A DNA stretch of 64,000 bases from Parabacteroides sp. PF5-6 (GCF_029504695.1 NZ_JAQFIN010000002.1:434001-498000), one strand, 5' to 3'; shown: positions 35,698 through 45,383, counted from the first letter of the stretch. The notes: generated by a model from the letters alone, not told the origin. Numbers and translations: made by a program.

Positions 35698-35793
35698 AAA
35701 CTACCGGTAGTTTGCGAACAAAATACCGGTAGTTTGTCGACAAAATATTAGTAGTTTGCGTGCAAAGTACCGGTAGTTGAAAAAAGGGGGGGC
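35698..35793. repeat. ACTACCGGTAGTTTG array, copy 2
   Basis: The same four units in the same order as at 6303-6400, including the third ATTAGTAGTTTG variant and the closing A-run plus G-run. Small differences occur in the spacers (GCGAACA versus GCGTACC). Confidence 0.85.
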
Positions 35794-35826
35794 TGAAACG
35801 ATTTGGGAATGTCTCTTTCAGGTCGT

Positions 35827-35910
35827 TAAAAGGCCGGCGGCCTTTTATAAAACTCCGGCGGCCTTTTGGGAAACCCTGCCGGCCTTTTATAAAACTCCGG
35901 CGGCCTTTTC
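35827..35910. repeat. 21-bp-period CCGGCGGCCTTTT array
   Basis: Four units of about 21 bp, alternating CCGGCGGCC and CCTGCCGGCC heads with TTTTATAAAA or TTTTGGGAAA spacers. It belongs to the family seen at 5317-5460 and 14968-15053 and starts about 35 bp after the other array. Confidence 0.85.
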
Positions 35911-36112
35911 CGGGAAGCTCCCATCCTTCTCTAAGCCTTCAACCGGAGTCCCTCGCCCCATAAGAGTCGAATCATTATTCAAAAGAGGGGTATAGACGTG
36001 TCATATCCCCGCTTTTCTCCTTTTTTGAACCGGAATTAAACCTATAAGTGTCGTTTATGCCATTTATTTGCTCCCCAGAATTTAATACTTTGTCTAACTT
36101 TAATAAACAAGC

Positions 36113-39100
36113 ATGAAAGCACGAAACTTTTTCTTTGCTATTGCACTATTCGCTTCTTATCCATTGTCGTATGGATATGCGATAGACACAGATGTGACAG
36201 ACGCGCGTCGTATGGTCGTCCAACAACAAGCCAGACAGCTCACCGGAGTCATTACGGACCAGACGGGCGAACCGGTGATCGGTGCCAATGTGTCGGTGAA
36301 AGGTACGACGAACGGAACAATCACAAACTATGACGGTGAATTTTCGCTGCAGGTACCGGTTGGTGCCACGCTTCAAATCTCTTATATCGGATACCTGAGT
36401 CAGGAGATCCGGATTGAAAATCAAACACAGCTTAATATTGTGTTACAGGAAGACACGCAGACACTCGACGAAGTGGTCGTTGTCGGTTACGGGGTGCAGA
36501 AGAAATCCGACGTGACCGGTTCGGTTACTTCGGTCGCGAAAGAGCGTTTATCGAAACTGCCGGTAACCAACGTATTGCAAGCCGTTCAGGGCGCTGCTGC
36601 CGGGGTGACCATCACGCAGACATCGGGTATTCCGGGCGACGCGCCCGATGCTTTGGTGCGCGGACGTAACTCGATCAATGCCTCTTCCGGCCCGTATGTG
36701 GTGGTCGACGGTATCCCCATCAGTAAGTCGGGAGGTACCTTGAACGACATCAATCCGAACGATATCGAGTCGATGGAGATCCTCAAAGATGCTTCGGCAA
36801 CGGCTATCTACGGGACGAACGGGGCCAACGGGGTTATCCTGATCACGACCAAACGGGGTACTTCCAGCAAACCGACGATCCGCTACAACGGTTATGTCGG
36901 GATCGAAGACTTTACCAATAAGTTGAAGTTTGGCGATGGCAAGCAGATCCTGCAACGGTATGCGGATTATGTGGCGCAGAACCCGGGTGAGACCCTGTTC
37001 GACGGTCATGTAAAGAATGAATACGAATCGGCGAACTACCAGAACGGGATCGAGAACGACTGGATCGACGCCGCTTCTCAAACGGGTATCATCCAAAACC
37101 ATAACGTCAGCGTGGCCGGTGGCGCCGAGAATGTGAAGTATTACGTATCGGCCGACTATATGGACCAGAAAGGGTTGTTGAAAGGGTTCAACTACAAACG
37201 GTATTCCGTACGTACGAACCTGGACCTGAACGTAACGGATTACCTGACGGTGGGGACCAACACGTATATCGTAGCCCACAACCGGGACGGTGGCCGGGTG
37301 AACTTCCTGATGGCGGAAGCGATGAGCCCGTATGCCCGTATGTATGAAGAAGATGGCAGCTATTGCATCAACCCGATGTACAGTGAGACCCTGTTCACCA
37401 ACCCCTTGATGTGGACGACAACCAATCCGGAACGTCGGCAATACAATATGAATATAAACGGATATGCAGAGGTGAACTTCGGAAATATCTGGAAACCGCT
37501 CGAAGGACTGCGTTATAAGTTCAACGGAGGTTTCGCTTATATGCCCAAACGCAGCAATACGTACGAAGGCAAGTCGGTAAACAAAAACAGCGGATACGCG
37601 AAGATCTTCAACGATGAGACACAGAGCTATACGGTGGAGAATATCCTTTCCTATGCCCGCGACTTTGGCATGCACCATATCGACCTGACCGCGCTCTACG
37701 CTTCGTCACGTAAGAAATACCAGAGCTCGACAGCCGAAGCGGAGAAGTTTATCAACGACGACCTGCAATGGCACAATATGGGTAGCGCCGAAACGCACAA
37801 AGTGAGCTCTTATACCGACCTTTACACCACTATATCGCAGATGGGGCGTATCAATTATTCCTACGACAGCCGCTATCTGTTCACCTTCACCGTACGTCGC
37901 GACGGTTCTTCAGTCTTCGGAGCAAACAATAAATACGGGGTATTCCCGTCGGTTGCTTTGGGCTGGAACATCGCCCGTGAAAGCTTTATGGAGAAATCCA
38001 ATGATTGGCTGAATACCCTGAAACTGCGTCTCTCCTATGGTAAGGCAGGGAATGAGGCGATCGGCGTTTATCAGTCATTGGTAAAGATGGACACCGGCAT
38101 GTTGACCATGAACGGTGGTAGCTCGGCTGCTTTATGGCCCAACGACCTGATGGGGAATAGCGACCTAACATGGGAGACAACGAAATCGTTTAATGTCGGT
38201 CTCGACTTTGGCTTGTGGAACAACCGCCTGTCGGGGAATATCGACTTCTATACGTCGACCACCAACGACTTACTGCTGAAACGCAACCTGCCCAAGGTGT
38301 CCGGTTACAACAGTGTGTACTCCAATATGGGGGAAACAGCCAATAGAGGGCTTGAGATCACCTTGAACTCCCGCAATATCACAACCAAAGACTTCAGCTG
38401 GAACAGCACATTGGTCTTCTCCTGGAATGAGAATGAGATCAAAGACCTCTATGGCGACGGCAAAGACGATTTGGGTAACCGTTGGTTTATCGGCCATCCG
38501 ATCGGTGTGATCTACGATTATGAGAAAGTGGGTATCTGGCAGGAAGATGAAATCGCCGCCGGAATGCACGAGAATTGGGATCCGATTGCCGAAGCCGGCG
38601 ACATCAAATTGAAAGACCAGAATGGCGACGGCAAGATCAACGACGACGACCGGAAGATCCTCGGACAGACCGCGCCGAAGTGGATCGGTGGGTTGACCAA
38701 TACGTTCACTTACAAAGATTTCTCGCTGAGCGTATTCATCCAGACGGTACAGGGATTGAAGAAAAACAATACCCTGATCAGTATCGCCGGCGATGAGATG
38801 GGACGCCGCAATTCCACGACCGAGATCGGTTACTGGACACCGGAGAACCAAAGTAACGAATGGCGCTCCCTGCGTAAGAACTCCAACAAACATGGATACG
38901 GCTTCCCCAGCGATGCCAGCTTTACCCGTATCAAAGACATTACGTTGAGCTATAACCTGCCGCGTACGATTGTCAGCAAGATCGGTATCGACGCGTTGCA
39001 GATGTATGTCAGCGGACGTAACCTCTTTACCTTCACCGACTGGATCGGTTGGGATCCGGAAGCACGCCAACTCTCACGCGGGCATAGCTCATGGGACGGC

Positions 39101-39181
39101 ACACGCGGTGAAACAGTTTACGACAGCAGTAACTATCCAATGACTAAAACCTTTGTGTTTGGTCTTAATGTAACATTCTAA
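36113..39181 (+). CDS. SusC/RagA-family TonB-dependent transporter of the PUL
   Basis: A 1,022-residue outer-membrane importer. A signal peptide (MKARNFFFAIALFASYP...YA) precedes a carboxypeptidase-regulatory-like domain (LTGVITDQTGEPVIGAN, NYDGEFSLQV), a TonB box (DEVVVVGYGVQKKSDVTG) and a plug (VLQAVQGAAAGVTI, IYGTNGANGVILITTK). The barrel ends FGLNVTF. It is encoded between the hybrid sensor and the SusD partner, which starts 13 bp after its stop codon, so it imports the glycan handled by this locus. Expression is presumably switched on by the adjacent sensor. Confidence 0.95.
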   Translation: MKARNFFFAIALFASYPLSYGYAIDTDVTDARRMVVQQQARQLTGVITDQTGEPVIGANVSVKGTTNGTITNYDGEFSLQVPVGATLQISYIGYLSQEIRIENQTQLNIVLQEDTQTLDEVVVVGYGVQKKSDVTGSVTSVAKERLSKLPVTNVLQAVQGAAAGVTITQTSGIPGDAPDALVRGRNSINASSGPYVVVDGIPISKSGGTLNDINPNDIESMEILKDASATAIYGTNGANGVILITTKRGTSSKPTIRYNGYVGIEDFTNKLKFGDGKQILQRYADYVAQNPGETLFDGHVKNEYESANYQNGIENDWIDAASQTGIIQNHNVSVAGGAENVKYYVSADYMDQKGLLKGFNYKRYSVRTNLDLNVTDYLTVGTNTYIVAHNRDGGRVNFLMAEAMSPYARMYEEDGSYCINPMYSETLFTNPLMWTTTNPERRQYNMNINGYAEVNFGNIWKPLEGLRYKFNGGFAYMPKRSNTYEGKSVNKNSGYAKIFNDETQSYTVENILSYARDFGMHHIDLTALYASSRKKYQSSTAEAEKFINDDLQWHNMGSAETHKVSSYTDLYTTISQMGRINYSYDSRYLFTFTVRRDGSSVFGANNKYGVFPSVALGWNIARESFMEKSNDWLNTLKLRLSYGKAGNEAIGVYQSLVKMDTGMLTMNGGSSAALWPNDLMGNSDLTWETTKSFNVGLDFGLWNNRLSGNIDFYTSTTNDLLLKRNLPKVSGYNSVYSNMGETANRGLEITLNSRNITTKDFSWNSTLVFSWNENEIKDLYGDGKDDLGNRWFIGHPIGVIYDYEKVGIWQEDEIAAGMHENWDPIAEAGDIKLKDQNGDGKINDDDRKILGQTAPKWIGGLTNTFTYKDFSLSVFIQTVQGLKKNNTLISIAGDEMGRRNSTTEIGYWTPENQSNEWRSLRKNSNKHGYGFPSDASFTRIKDITLSYNLPRTIVSKIGIDALQMYVSGRNLFTFTDWIGWDPEARQLSRGHSSWDGTRGETVYDSSNYPMTKTFVFGLNVTF

Positions 39182-39194
39182 AAAAACAAGAACA

Positions 39195-40886
39195 ATGAAA
39201 CTAAGAAATATAGGTTTAACGGTTTTAGCTGCCTCCGCCCTGGTGTTGGGCACATCGTGCAGCGACAGCTTCCTGGATGAGAAGATGTATTCCAAATACG
39301 GTCCGGAAGTAGAAGATATCAACGCGAAATTAATCGGTCTGCACCGTCAATATGCCGCTACCTGGGGGATGTCGGGACAGCAGGGTTTTCCCGGATGCTG
39401 GCAGGTAGGGACCGATGTGGGTGCCCCCGGTGATACGCAAGGGGTAGAGGTGCCTTTCTACCGTTATCAGGAATTGAACGCGGAGAATGCCGGCGTGAGC
39501 CATCTTTGGGAAAGACTCTACGAGATCATCAACAGCGCGAACCTGATCATTGCTTCCGTGGGTGATAACGGCGACCAGGCGGCTAAAGGGGAAGCGATGT
39601 TCTTCCGTGCCTATGCGTATAATATGCTGGTGATACTATGGGGCGATGTGCCTCTGATCGCCGAATCGACCACCGTGCCCCGTACCGACTACGTGCGGGA
39701 TGAGGTGGCCAAGGTAGATGCCTTGATCGATAGCGACCTGACATTCGCGATCGCGAACCTGCCGGCCGTCGGACAGGCAAAAACCGAAAGCCGTATCAAT
39801 AAAGATATGGCACGCCAGATGGCCGGTGAAGCTTATCTGCGCATGGGGATGCGTGACGCGTCTTATTTCAAGAAAGCCGAAGAGGCTGTTACGCCGGTGA
39901 TTACGGAAGGAAACTACAAGCTGATCCAGGAGCGTTACGGTAAATTCACCGGCGAAGGGGGCGACTATTACGCGGATATGTTCCGTTGGGGTAACCAACG
40001 TCGCTCACAGGGGAATACGGAAACGATCTGGACGTTCCAGCTGGAGTATAACCGCGATGTCAACGGCGGTACGATCGACAACCCGCAGCAACGCCGTAAC
40101 TGGGTACCTGCTTTCCATAAATATGCCGGCATGCAGAATGCCGACTCTATCGGTGGACGGGGTAACGGCCGCTTGCGTATCAGTAACTTTGTGAAATACG
40201 GGCTGTTTGCCGAAGGAGATATCCGTAACTCCAACTATAATATTCGCCGTCAGTTGTATTACAACCGTCCGGGATATGAAGAAACATTTGGTGTCGACGC
40301 TAAAGGTTTCCGGGTAGCCAAGGACGCGGGCGTACGGAATGTAACCGTTAAGACGGGCGATCCGGTGATCCCGGCGGAGGCCGACTCACTGGCCGTGAAC
40401 TATCCGCATCCAACCAAATGGGGCGGCTACGATCCGACCGACGACTTCGGGTATGCGATTGTGAAAGACTGGCCATTGATGCGTCTGGGTGAGACCTACC
40501 TATTGCGTGCCGAAGCCCGTTTCCGCCAAGGAAACAACCAGGGGGCTGCCGATGATATCAACGCGCTTCGCGACCGGGCATTCAAACAGTCCCGCGCGGA
40601 AACAGGAAACGCGAACCTGGGCAAGGTGTCGGCCGCCGATATCGATATTCACTTTATCCTGGACGAACGCGTACGTGAGTTGATCGCCGAAGAGAACCGC
40701 CGCATGACGTTGGTGCGCACGAATACCTTAAAGGAACGTATCGCGCTCAATGGCGATGTGGAGCCTTATGCCCCGAACAATAAGGTTATCACCGGCTTCC
40801 AGGACTTCAACGTTTTGCTGCCGATCCCTCTGACAGAGATCCAGCTGAATAAAGATGCCAATCTGGAGCAAAACACGGGTTATTGA
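39195..40886 (+). CDS. SusD/RagB-family glycan-binding lipoprotein of the PUL
   Basis: A 563-residue lipoprotein with a signal peptide and lipobox LGTSC near residue 22. It has the SusD pattern: LWERLYEIINSANLIIASV near the N-terminus, AKGEAMFFRAYAYNMLVILWGDVPL in the middle, and MRLGETYLLRAEARFRQGNNQGAADDINALRDRA with DERVRELIAEENR near the C-terminus. It caps the SusC partner encoded 13 bp upstream. A hairpin terminator at 40939 partly separates it from the downstream glycoside hydrolase genes. Confidence 0.95.
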   Translation: MKLRNIGLTVLAASALVLGTSCSDSFLDEKMYSKYGPEVEDINAKLIGLHRQYAATWGMSGQQGFPGCWQVGTDVGAPGDTQGVEVPFYRYQELNAENAGVSHLWERLYEIINSANLIIASVGDNGDQAAKGEAMFFRAYAYNMLVILWGDVPLIAESTTVPRTDYVRDEVAKVDALIDSDLTFAIANLPAVGQAKTESRINKDMARQMAGEAYLRMGMRDASYFKKAEEAVTPVITEGNYKLIQERYGKFTGEGGDYYADMFRWGNQRRSQGNTETIWTFQLEYNRDVNGGTIDNPQQRRNWVPAFHKYAGMQNADSIGGRGNGRLRISNFVKYGLFAEGDIRNSNYNIRRQLYYNRPGYEETFGVDAKGFRVAKDAGVRNVTVKTGDPVIPAEADSLAVNYPHPTKWGGYDPTDDFGYAIVKDWPLMRLGETYLLRAEARFRQGNNQGAADDINALRDRAFKQSRAETGNANLGKVSAADIDIHFILDERVRELIAEENRRMTLVRTNTLKERIALNGDVEPYAPNNKVITGFQDFNVLLPIPLTEIQLNKDANLEQNTGY

Positions 40887-40938
40887 TTCTTTGTAAATAA
40901 TTAGTATAGATTAGCCTTAAGGCAAGACGATTGTTTAG

Positions 40939-40971
40939 AAAGAGGGCGGGGTGAGAACTCCCCCCTCTTTT
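40939..40971 (+). terminator. Hairpin after the PUL SusD gene
   Basis: AAAGAGGG and a C-rich stretch ending CCCTCTTT pair around TGAGAA with small internal offsets, and a T follows. It is probably a partial terminator that lowers expression of the downstream hydrolases relative to SusCD. Confidence 0.6.
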
Positions 40972-41007
40972 GTCGCACTTGGGGAATACATTAAAACACG
41001 CGAATAG

Positions 41008-42141
41008 ATGAAAACATTTCAAAAAAGACTGCTCTGCCTGAGCCTGCTCGCCTGTTCATTCACATTGCAGGCGCAGACAACCGATAAGGAGGAGGTATTG
41101 CGGATTATCCATAAAGTAAACAACCACTGGCAGACAGCTCATCCGGAACCCGGCTGGGCTTTCTGGGAAAACGCGGCGTACCATACCGGCAATATGGAAG
41201 CGTATTTGCTGACCGGCGAAGCAAGCTACCGGGAATATTCCGAACGATGGGCGGAAAAGAACGAGTGGAAAGGGGCGAAGTCGGAAGATAAGAAGAACTG
41301 GAAATACAGCTATGGCGAGTCCGATGAATACGTGCTTTTTGGCGATTGGCAGACTTGTTTCCAGACGTATGCCGACTTATACCTATTGGATCCGGCGCAG
41401 CATAAGATCGCGCGGGCCAAAGAGGTGATGGAATACCAGATGAGCACTTCACGCAATGATTATTGGTGGTGGGCCGATGGACTCTATATGGTGATGCCGG
41501 TCATGACCAAACTGTATAAGATCACACAGCAGGAAGAGTATCTGGAGAAACTCTATGTCTATTTCAGCTATGCGCGTGATCTGATGTACGACAATACAAG
41601 TGGCCTGTTCTATCGCGACGCGAAATATATCTATCCCAAGCACCAGACACGCAATAACCGGAAAGACTTCTGGGCCAGAGGCAATGGCTGGGTCTTTGCC
41701 GCGCTGGCGAAAGTGCTGGCCGACCTGCCCAAAGAGAACCGCTACCGGGACGAATACATCACCGTTTACCGCAATATGGCAGAAGCGCTGAAAGCCTCCC
41801 AACAGGAAGAGGGGTTCTGGAGCCGGAGCATTCTGGACAAAGAACAGGCACCCGGATATGAGACCAGTGGTACGGCGTTTATTATTTATGGTTACCTTTG
41901 GGGAGTAAACAACGGCTTATTGGAACAGTCGGCCTACGGAGAAACAATGCGTAACGGATTGAAATATCTGTTAGAGACAGCCCTTCAGCCCTCCGGGCTT
42001 GTGGGTTATGTGCAACCGATCGGTGAGCGGGCCGACCAGCATAATAATGTCGGTCCTGAGACAACGGCCAATTTCGGCGTGGGCGCCTTCCTGCTGGCAA
42101 CCAGCGAGTATGTGCGCTTTCTGGAAAAAACACACAAATAA
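41008..42141 (+). CDS. Glycoside hydrolase family 105-like unsaturated uronyl hydrolase
   Basis: GH105 enzymes hydrate the 4,5-double bond of terminal unsaturated rhamnogalacturonyl or related uronide residues left by polysaccharide lyases, releasing the sugar. The 377-residue exported protein has a signal peptide (LLCLSLLACSFTLQAQ) and an alpha/alpha-barrel pattern. Signature segments include DYWWWADGLYMVMPV, containing the likely catalytic Asp, then KDFWARGNGWVFAALAKVL and YETSGTAFIIYGYLWG. It is followed 9 bp later by the GH43 gene and presumably acts in the periplasm. Confidence 0.85.
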   Translation: MKTFQKRLLCLSLLACSFTLQAQTTDKEEVLRIIHKVNNHWQTAHPEPGWAFWENAAYHTGNMEAYLLTGEASYREYSERWAEKNEWKGAKSEDKKNWKYSYGESDEYVLFGDWQTCFQTYADLYLLDPAQHKIARAKEVMEYQMSTSRNDYWWWADGLYMVMPVMTKLYKITQQEEYLEKLYVYFSYARDLMYDNTSGLFYRDAKYIYPKHQTRNNRKDFWARGNGWVFAALAKVLADLPKENRYRDEYITVYRNMAEALKASQQEEGFWSRSILDKEQAPGYETSGTAFIIYGYLWGVNNGLLEQSAYGETMRNGLKYLLETALQPSGLVGYVQPIGERADQHNNVGPETTANFGVGAFLLATSEYVRFLEKTHK

Positions 42142-42150
42142 ATAATACCT

Positions 42151-44073
42151 ATGAGAGCTGTATCCTTTATCCTATCGTTCGTTCTTTTATCGTTTGCCTC
42201 CCCTGCCGGGGCACAGGATTTCGCCTCCAACGTGGCAGAGAAAGACTGCGTGGCTTATCTTTTCGCTTATTTCAACGGCAATAAAGTAGAACAAGAGCAA
42301 ATCTGTTTGGCAATCAGTTCCGATGGCTATACCTATCGGGCACTGAACAACGGCCAACCGGTTATCCCTTCGAAAGAGATCAGTGAGACCGGAGGCGTGC
42401 GCGATCCGCATATCCTGCGCGCGGAAGACGGGAAGACCTTCTATATGGTTGTTACCGATATGACCTCCTCCAAGGGCTGGGACTCCAACCGGGGCATAGT
42501 TTTACTGAAATCGAATAACCTAGTCGACTGGACTTCTTCGAAAATCAATATACAAAAGAAGTATTCCGGACAGGAAGAACTGAAAAGGGTATGGGCTCCA
42601 CAAACCATCTTCGATCCGCAGGCCGGAAAGTATATGATCTACTTCTCCATGCAGCATGATAGCGGAGCGGATATTATTTATTATGCCTATGCCAACGAGG
42701 ACTTCACGGATCTGGAGGGAGAACCGAAACAATTATTCTTCCCCAAAAACGGGAAGTCTTGTATCGACGGAGATATTGTGTATAAGAACGGTATATTCCA
42801 CATGTTTTACAAGACCGAAGGACATGGCAACGGCATCAAACACACGATGACCGACAACCTGACTTCCGGATGCTGGATTGAGCAACCGGGCTATAAGCAA
42901 CAGACTCGCGACGCGGTGGAAGGGTCGTGCCTGTTCAAATTAATCAACCAGGATAAATACATCCTGATGTATGATGTCTACGGGAAAGGGAAATACCAAT
43001 TCTGCGAGAGTGTCGATTTAGATAACTTCAAGGTGATCGATAATGAGATCAGTATGGACTTCCATCCGCGCCACGGTACCATCATCCCGATCACGCGCAA
43101 CGAACTGAAAGCCGCCACCGACAAATGGGGAATGCCGGAAGGCATGAATATACCGGAAGCGAAAAACCCCGTATTGACCGGCTATTTTGCCGATCCGGAG
43201 ATCCTCTATTCCGAGAAGACAGGCAAATACCATCTGTATCCGACAAGCGACGGCTTCCAAGGCTGGGGTGGATACTACTTCAAAACGTTCTCGTCGGACA
43301 ACCTGAAAGACTGGACGGATGAAGGTGTTATCCTGAACCTGCGGACCGATGTTACGTGGGCAAACGGTAACGCCTGGGCACCGTGTATCGTTGAAAAGAA
43401 AGTGGGGAAAGACAAATACAAGTATTACTACTATTTCAGTGGCGGACAAGACGGAGGGGAGAAAAAGATCGGCGTAGCGGTAGCCGATGATCCGGCCGGC
43501 CCGTTTGTTGACTCGGGAAATCCATTGATCGACTTCCGTCCCGAAGGGATAAAAGGCGGGCAGCAGATCGATCCGGATGTGTTCTTCGATCCGAAAAGCA
43601 AAAAGCACTACCTCTATTGGGGCAATGGCTATATGGCCGGGGCGGAGCTGAACAAAGACATGGTGTCGATCAAAAAGAACACGATCAAGGTGATGACACC
43701 CGACCGTACTTTCCGTGAGGCGGTGTATGTGTTCTATCGCAAGGGCACCTACTACTTCCTTTGGTCGGAAGACGATACCGGCAGCCCGAATTACAAGGTA
43801 CGTTATGCCACAGCCCAATCACCGCTCGGGCCATTGACCATCCCTGAGAATAATATCGTTATCATGCGCGACGATGCGAACGAGATCTATGGCGCCGGCC
43901 ATAACTCTGTATTGCAGGTGCCCGGAACCGATGAATGGTACATCGTCTATCACCGGATCTCCCGCCCGAACGGCATGCGAATGCCCTACCCCGGGATATA
44001 CCGCGAAGTATGTATCGACAAGATGGAATTCAACGAAGACGGAAGCATACAGCAAGTAAAGCCTTCTTTGTAG
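42151..44073 (+). CDS. Glycoside hydrolase family 43-like protein, two propeller modules
   Basis: A 640-residue exported protein with signal peptide MRAVSFILSFVLLSFASPAGAQ and two beta-propeller modules. Module 1 (about 30-315) shows GGVRDPHILRAEDGKTFYM, VWAPQTIFDPQAGKYMIYFSM and SCIDGDIVYKNG. Module 2 (about 345-640) shows YFADPEILYSEKTGKYHLYPT, ANGNAWAPCIV, QIDPDVFFDPKSKKHYLYWG and YGAGHNSVLQVPG. Both have the Asp residues expected of GH43. GH43 enzymes cut arabinose, xylose or galactose linkages. Next to a GH105, a pectin or arabinogalactan side chain is the likely target, but the exact linkage is unknown. Confidence 0.85.
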   Translation: MRAVSFILSFVLLSFASPAGAQDFASNVAEKDCVAYLFAYFNGNKVEQEQICLAISSDGYTYRALNNGQPVIPSKEISETGGVRDPHILRAEDGKTFYMVVTDMTSSKGWDSNRGIVLLKSNNLVDWTSSKINIQKKYSGQEELKRVWAPQTIFDPQAGKYMIYFSMQHDSGADIIYYAYANEDFTDLEGEPKQLFFPKNGKSCIDGDIVYKNGIFHMFYKTEGHGNGIKHTMTDNLTSGCWIEQPGYKQQTRDAVEGSCLFKLINQDKYILMYDVYGKGKYQFCESVDLDNFKVIDNEISMDFHPRHGTIIPITRNELKAATDKWGMPEGMNIPEAKNPVLTGYFADPEILYSEKTGKYHLYPTSDGFQGWGGYYFKTFSSDNLKDWTDEGVILNLRTDVTWANGNAWAPCIVEKKVGKDKYKYYYYFSGGQDGGEKKIGVAVADDPAGPFVDSGNPLIDFRPEGIKGGQQIDPDVFFDPKSKKHYLYWGNGYMAGAELNKDMVSIKKNTIKVMTPDRTFREAVYVFYRKGTYYFLWSEDDTGSPNYKVRYATAQSPLGPLTIPENNIVIMRDDANEIYGAGHNSVLQVPGTDEWYIVYHRISRPNGMRMPYPGIYREVCIDKMEFNEDGSIQQVKPSL

Positions 44074-44134
44074 GAGATACGTTAAAATTATACAAGTAAA
44101 CTACCATAGAGAAGTTCCGATAAAGAATTTGAGG

Positions 44135-44142
44135 TATTTTTG
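44135..44142 (+). promoter_or_regulatory. Candidate -7 box for the MaoC-like gene
   Basis: TATTTTTG matches TAnnTTTG and lies 32 bp before ATG 44175. An AAGGAG ribosome-binding site precedes the start codon. Confidence 0.45.
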
Positions 44143-44174
44143 TCTCCTCAAAAGATCTAAAAGGAGAAAATAAT

Positions 44175-44645
44175 ATGGTAGCTATAAACAGTTTCAAAGA
44201 ATTTGAGCAATACGTAGGGAAAGAACTCGGTGTTTCGGAATACCTGACCATCACGCAGGAGCAAATCAATCAGTTTGCAGATGCAACACTTGACCATCAA
44301 TGGATCCATGTTGATGTGGAAAAAGCGAAAGTGGAAAGCCCGTTTCATAATACGATCGCACACGGTTACCTGACACTCTCGGTCCTGCCGCATCTCTGGG
44401 GGCAAATCGCACAGGTTAATAATGTGAAATCACTGATTAACTACGGGATTGAAAAATTAAAATTCAACCAACCGGTAATTGTCGGCAGTGAGGTTCGCCT
44501 GAAAGTCAGCCTGCAGTCTATCGTCAATCTGCGAGGCATCGCCAAAGCGGAGATGAAGGCTACGATGGAAATCAAAGACAGCAAGAAAAGCGCCTTCGAC
44601 GGCGTCATTGTTTTTGTGTATAATTTCGAAGAGGGGTATATCTAA
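44175..44645 (+). CDS. MaoC-like (R)-hydratase/dehydratase
   Basis: A 156-residue hotdog-fold protein. The catalytic signature is present as QFADATLDHQWIHVDVEKA (Asp and His) and TIAHGYLTLSVLPHLW. The C-terminal half carries FNQPVIVGSEVRLKVSL. It hydrates trans-2-enoyl thioesters; the physiological substrate is unknown. It converges on the acyltransferase gene with only 3 bp between stop codons, a lipid-related pairing that may be accidental. Confidence 0.85.
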   Translation: MVAINSFKEFEQYVGKELGVSEYLTITQEQINQFADATLDHQWIHVDVEKAKVESPFHNTIAHGYLTLSVLPHLWGQIAQVNNVKSLINYGIEKLKFNQPVIVGSEVRLKVSLQSIVNLRGIAKAEMKATMEIKDSKKSAFDGVIVFVYNFEEGYI

Positions 44646-44648
44646 TCG

Positions 44649-45383
44649 CTATTGAACGATACGCTCCACGACGGCTTTTTCCGTCCTTTCAAACACTTCC
44701 GGAAAAGACATATCCCGAATAGGAAACGGGGGATGAATGGTAAACACCAGTTTATTCCCCAATCCTAACGGGAACGAACCCCAGCGCGTCATCTTCCACG
44801 AATGATTGATCGTCACCGGAACCATCCAAGCCGAAGGCGCATACTTACAGAGGATCTTCAATCCGTTCTCCGCGAAAGGCAGAGGTTTGCCGGTCCGGCT
44901 GCGTGTCCCCTCCGGGAATATCACCGCTGCTCGCTTATGCTGCTCAATATATTTTCCCAGCCCCGCGATAGCCGTTAGCGCCTGCTTCGGTTCATCCCGT
45001 TTGATCACCACCGATCCCCCGTGATTCAGATTATAAGAGATACTCGGCAGTCCCTTGGCCAGTTCAATCTTACTCACATACTTGGGATGCACCTTGCGCA
45101 TAAACCAGCCCATCGTAATAATATCATACATACTCTGATGATTTGCCGCGATAATCACCGGCACCCCTTCGGGCAGAAGCTCTAAGTTTTCAATCCTATA
45201 CCGCGTTCCCAACACATACGTATTCGCCACCAGGAAGAAATTCAATAGATCCACACTCTTCTTATGCGCCTGATACCCGAACCCCTTCAGGCAAATCCAT
45301 TGGATCGGATGAAAAATAAGCAACGTACAGAAAAAGAGAAAGTAATAAACGACAGAAAGCGGTATAGACAATATCCTTTGCAT
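44649..45383 (-). CDS. 1-acyl-sn-glycerol-3-phosphate acyltransferase (PlsC family)
   Basis: Transfers an acyl chain to lysophosphatidic acid in phospholipid synthesis. From ATG 45383 it is 244 residues, with an N-terminal membrane helix (LSVVYYFLFFCTLLIF). The HX4D catalytic motif is NHQSMYD (His82, Asp87) and the acceptor-binding motif is FPEGTRSRTG. Further blocks are GGSVVIKRD and VPVTINHSW. The longer frame from 45437 adds a hydrophobic stretch upstream of a better start and is less likely. Confidence 0.9.
   Translation of the reverse strand: MQRILSIPLSVVYYFLFFCTLLIFHPIQWICLKGFGYQAHKKSVDLLNFFLVANTYVLGTRYRIENLELLPEGVPVIIAANHQSMYDIITMGWFMRKVHPKYVSKIELAKGLPSISYNLNHGGSVVIKRDEPKQALTAIAGLGKYIEQHKRAAVIFPEGTRSRTGKPLPFAENGLKILCKYAPSAWMVPVTINHSWKMTRWGSFPLGLGNKLVFTIHPPFPIRDMSFPEVFERTEKAVVERIVQ

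Larger units (their letters stand above)
35663..36112. other. Intergenic repeat region before the second SusC gene
   Basis: Contains the second ACTACCGGTAGTTTG array (35698-35793), a 21-bp-period CCGGCGGCCTTTT array (35827-35910) and about 200 bp of A+T-rich leader. A 72-codon frame through the arrays (AAFYKTPAAFW-type peptide) is a repeat artefact. Confidence 0.75.

Noticed and set aside
35777-35995. 72-codon open frame before the second SusC gene
   Set aside because: It is the same kind of artefact: a 21-bp repeat read as AAFYKTP-type peptides.
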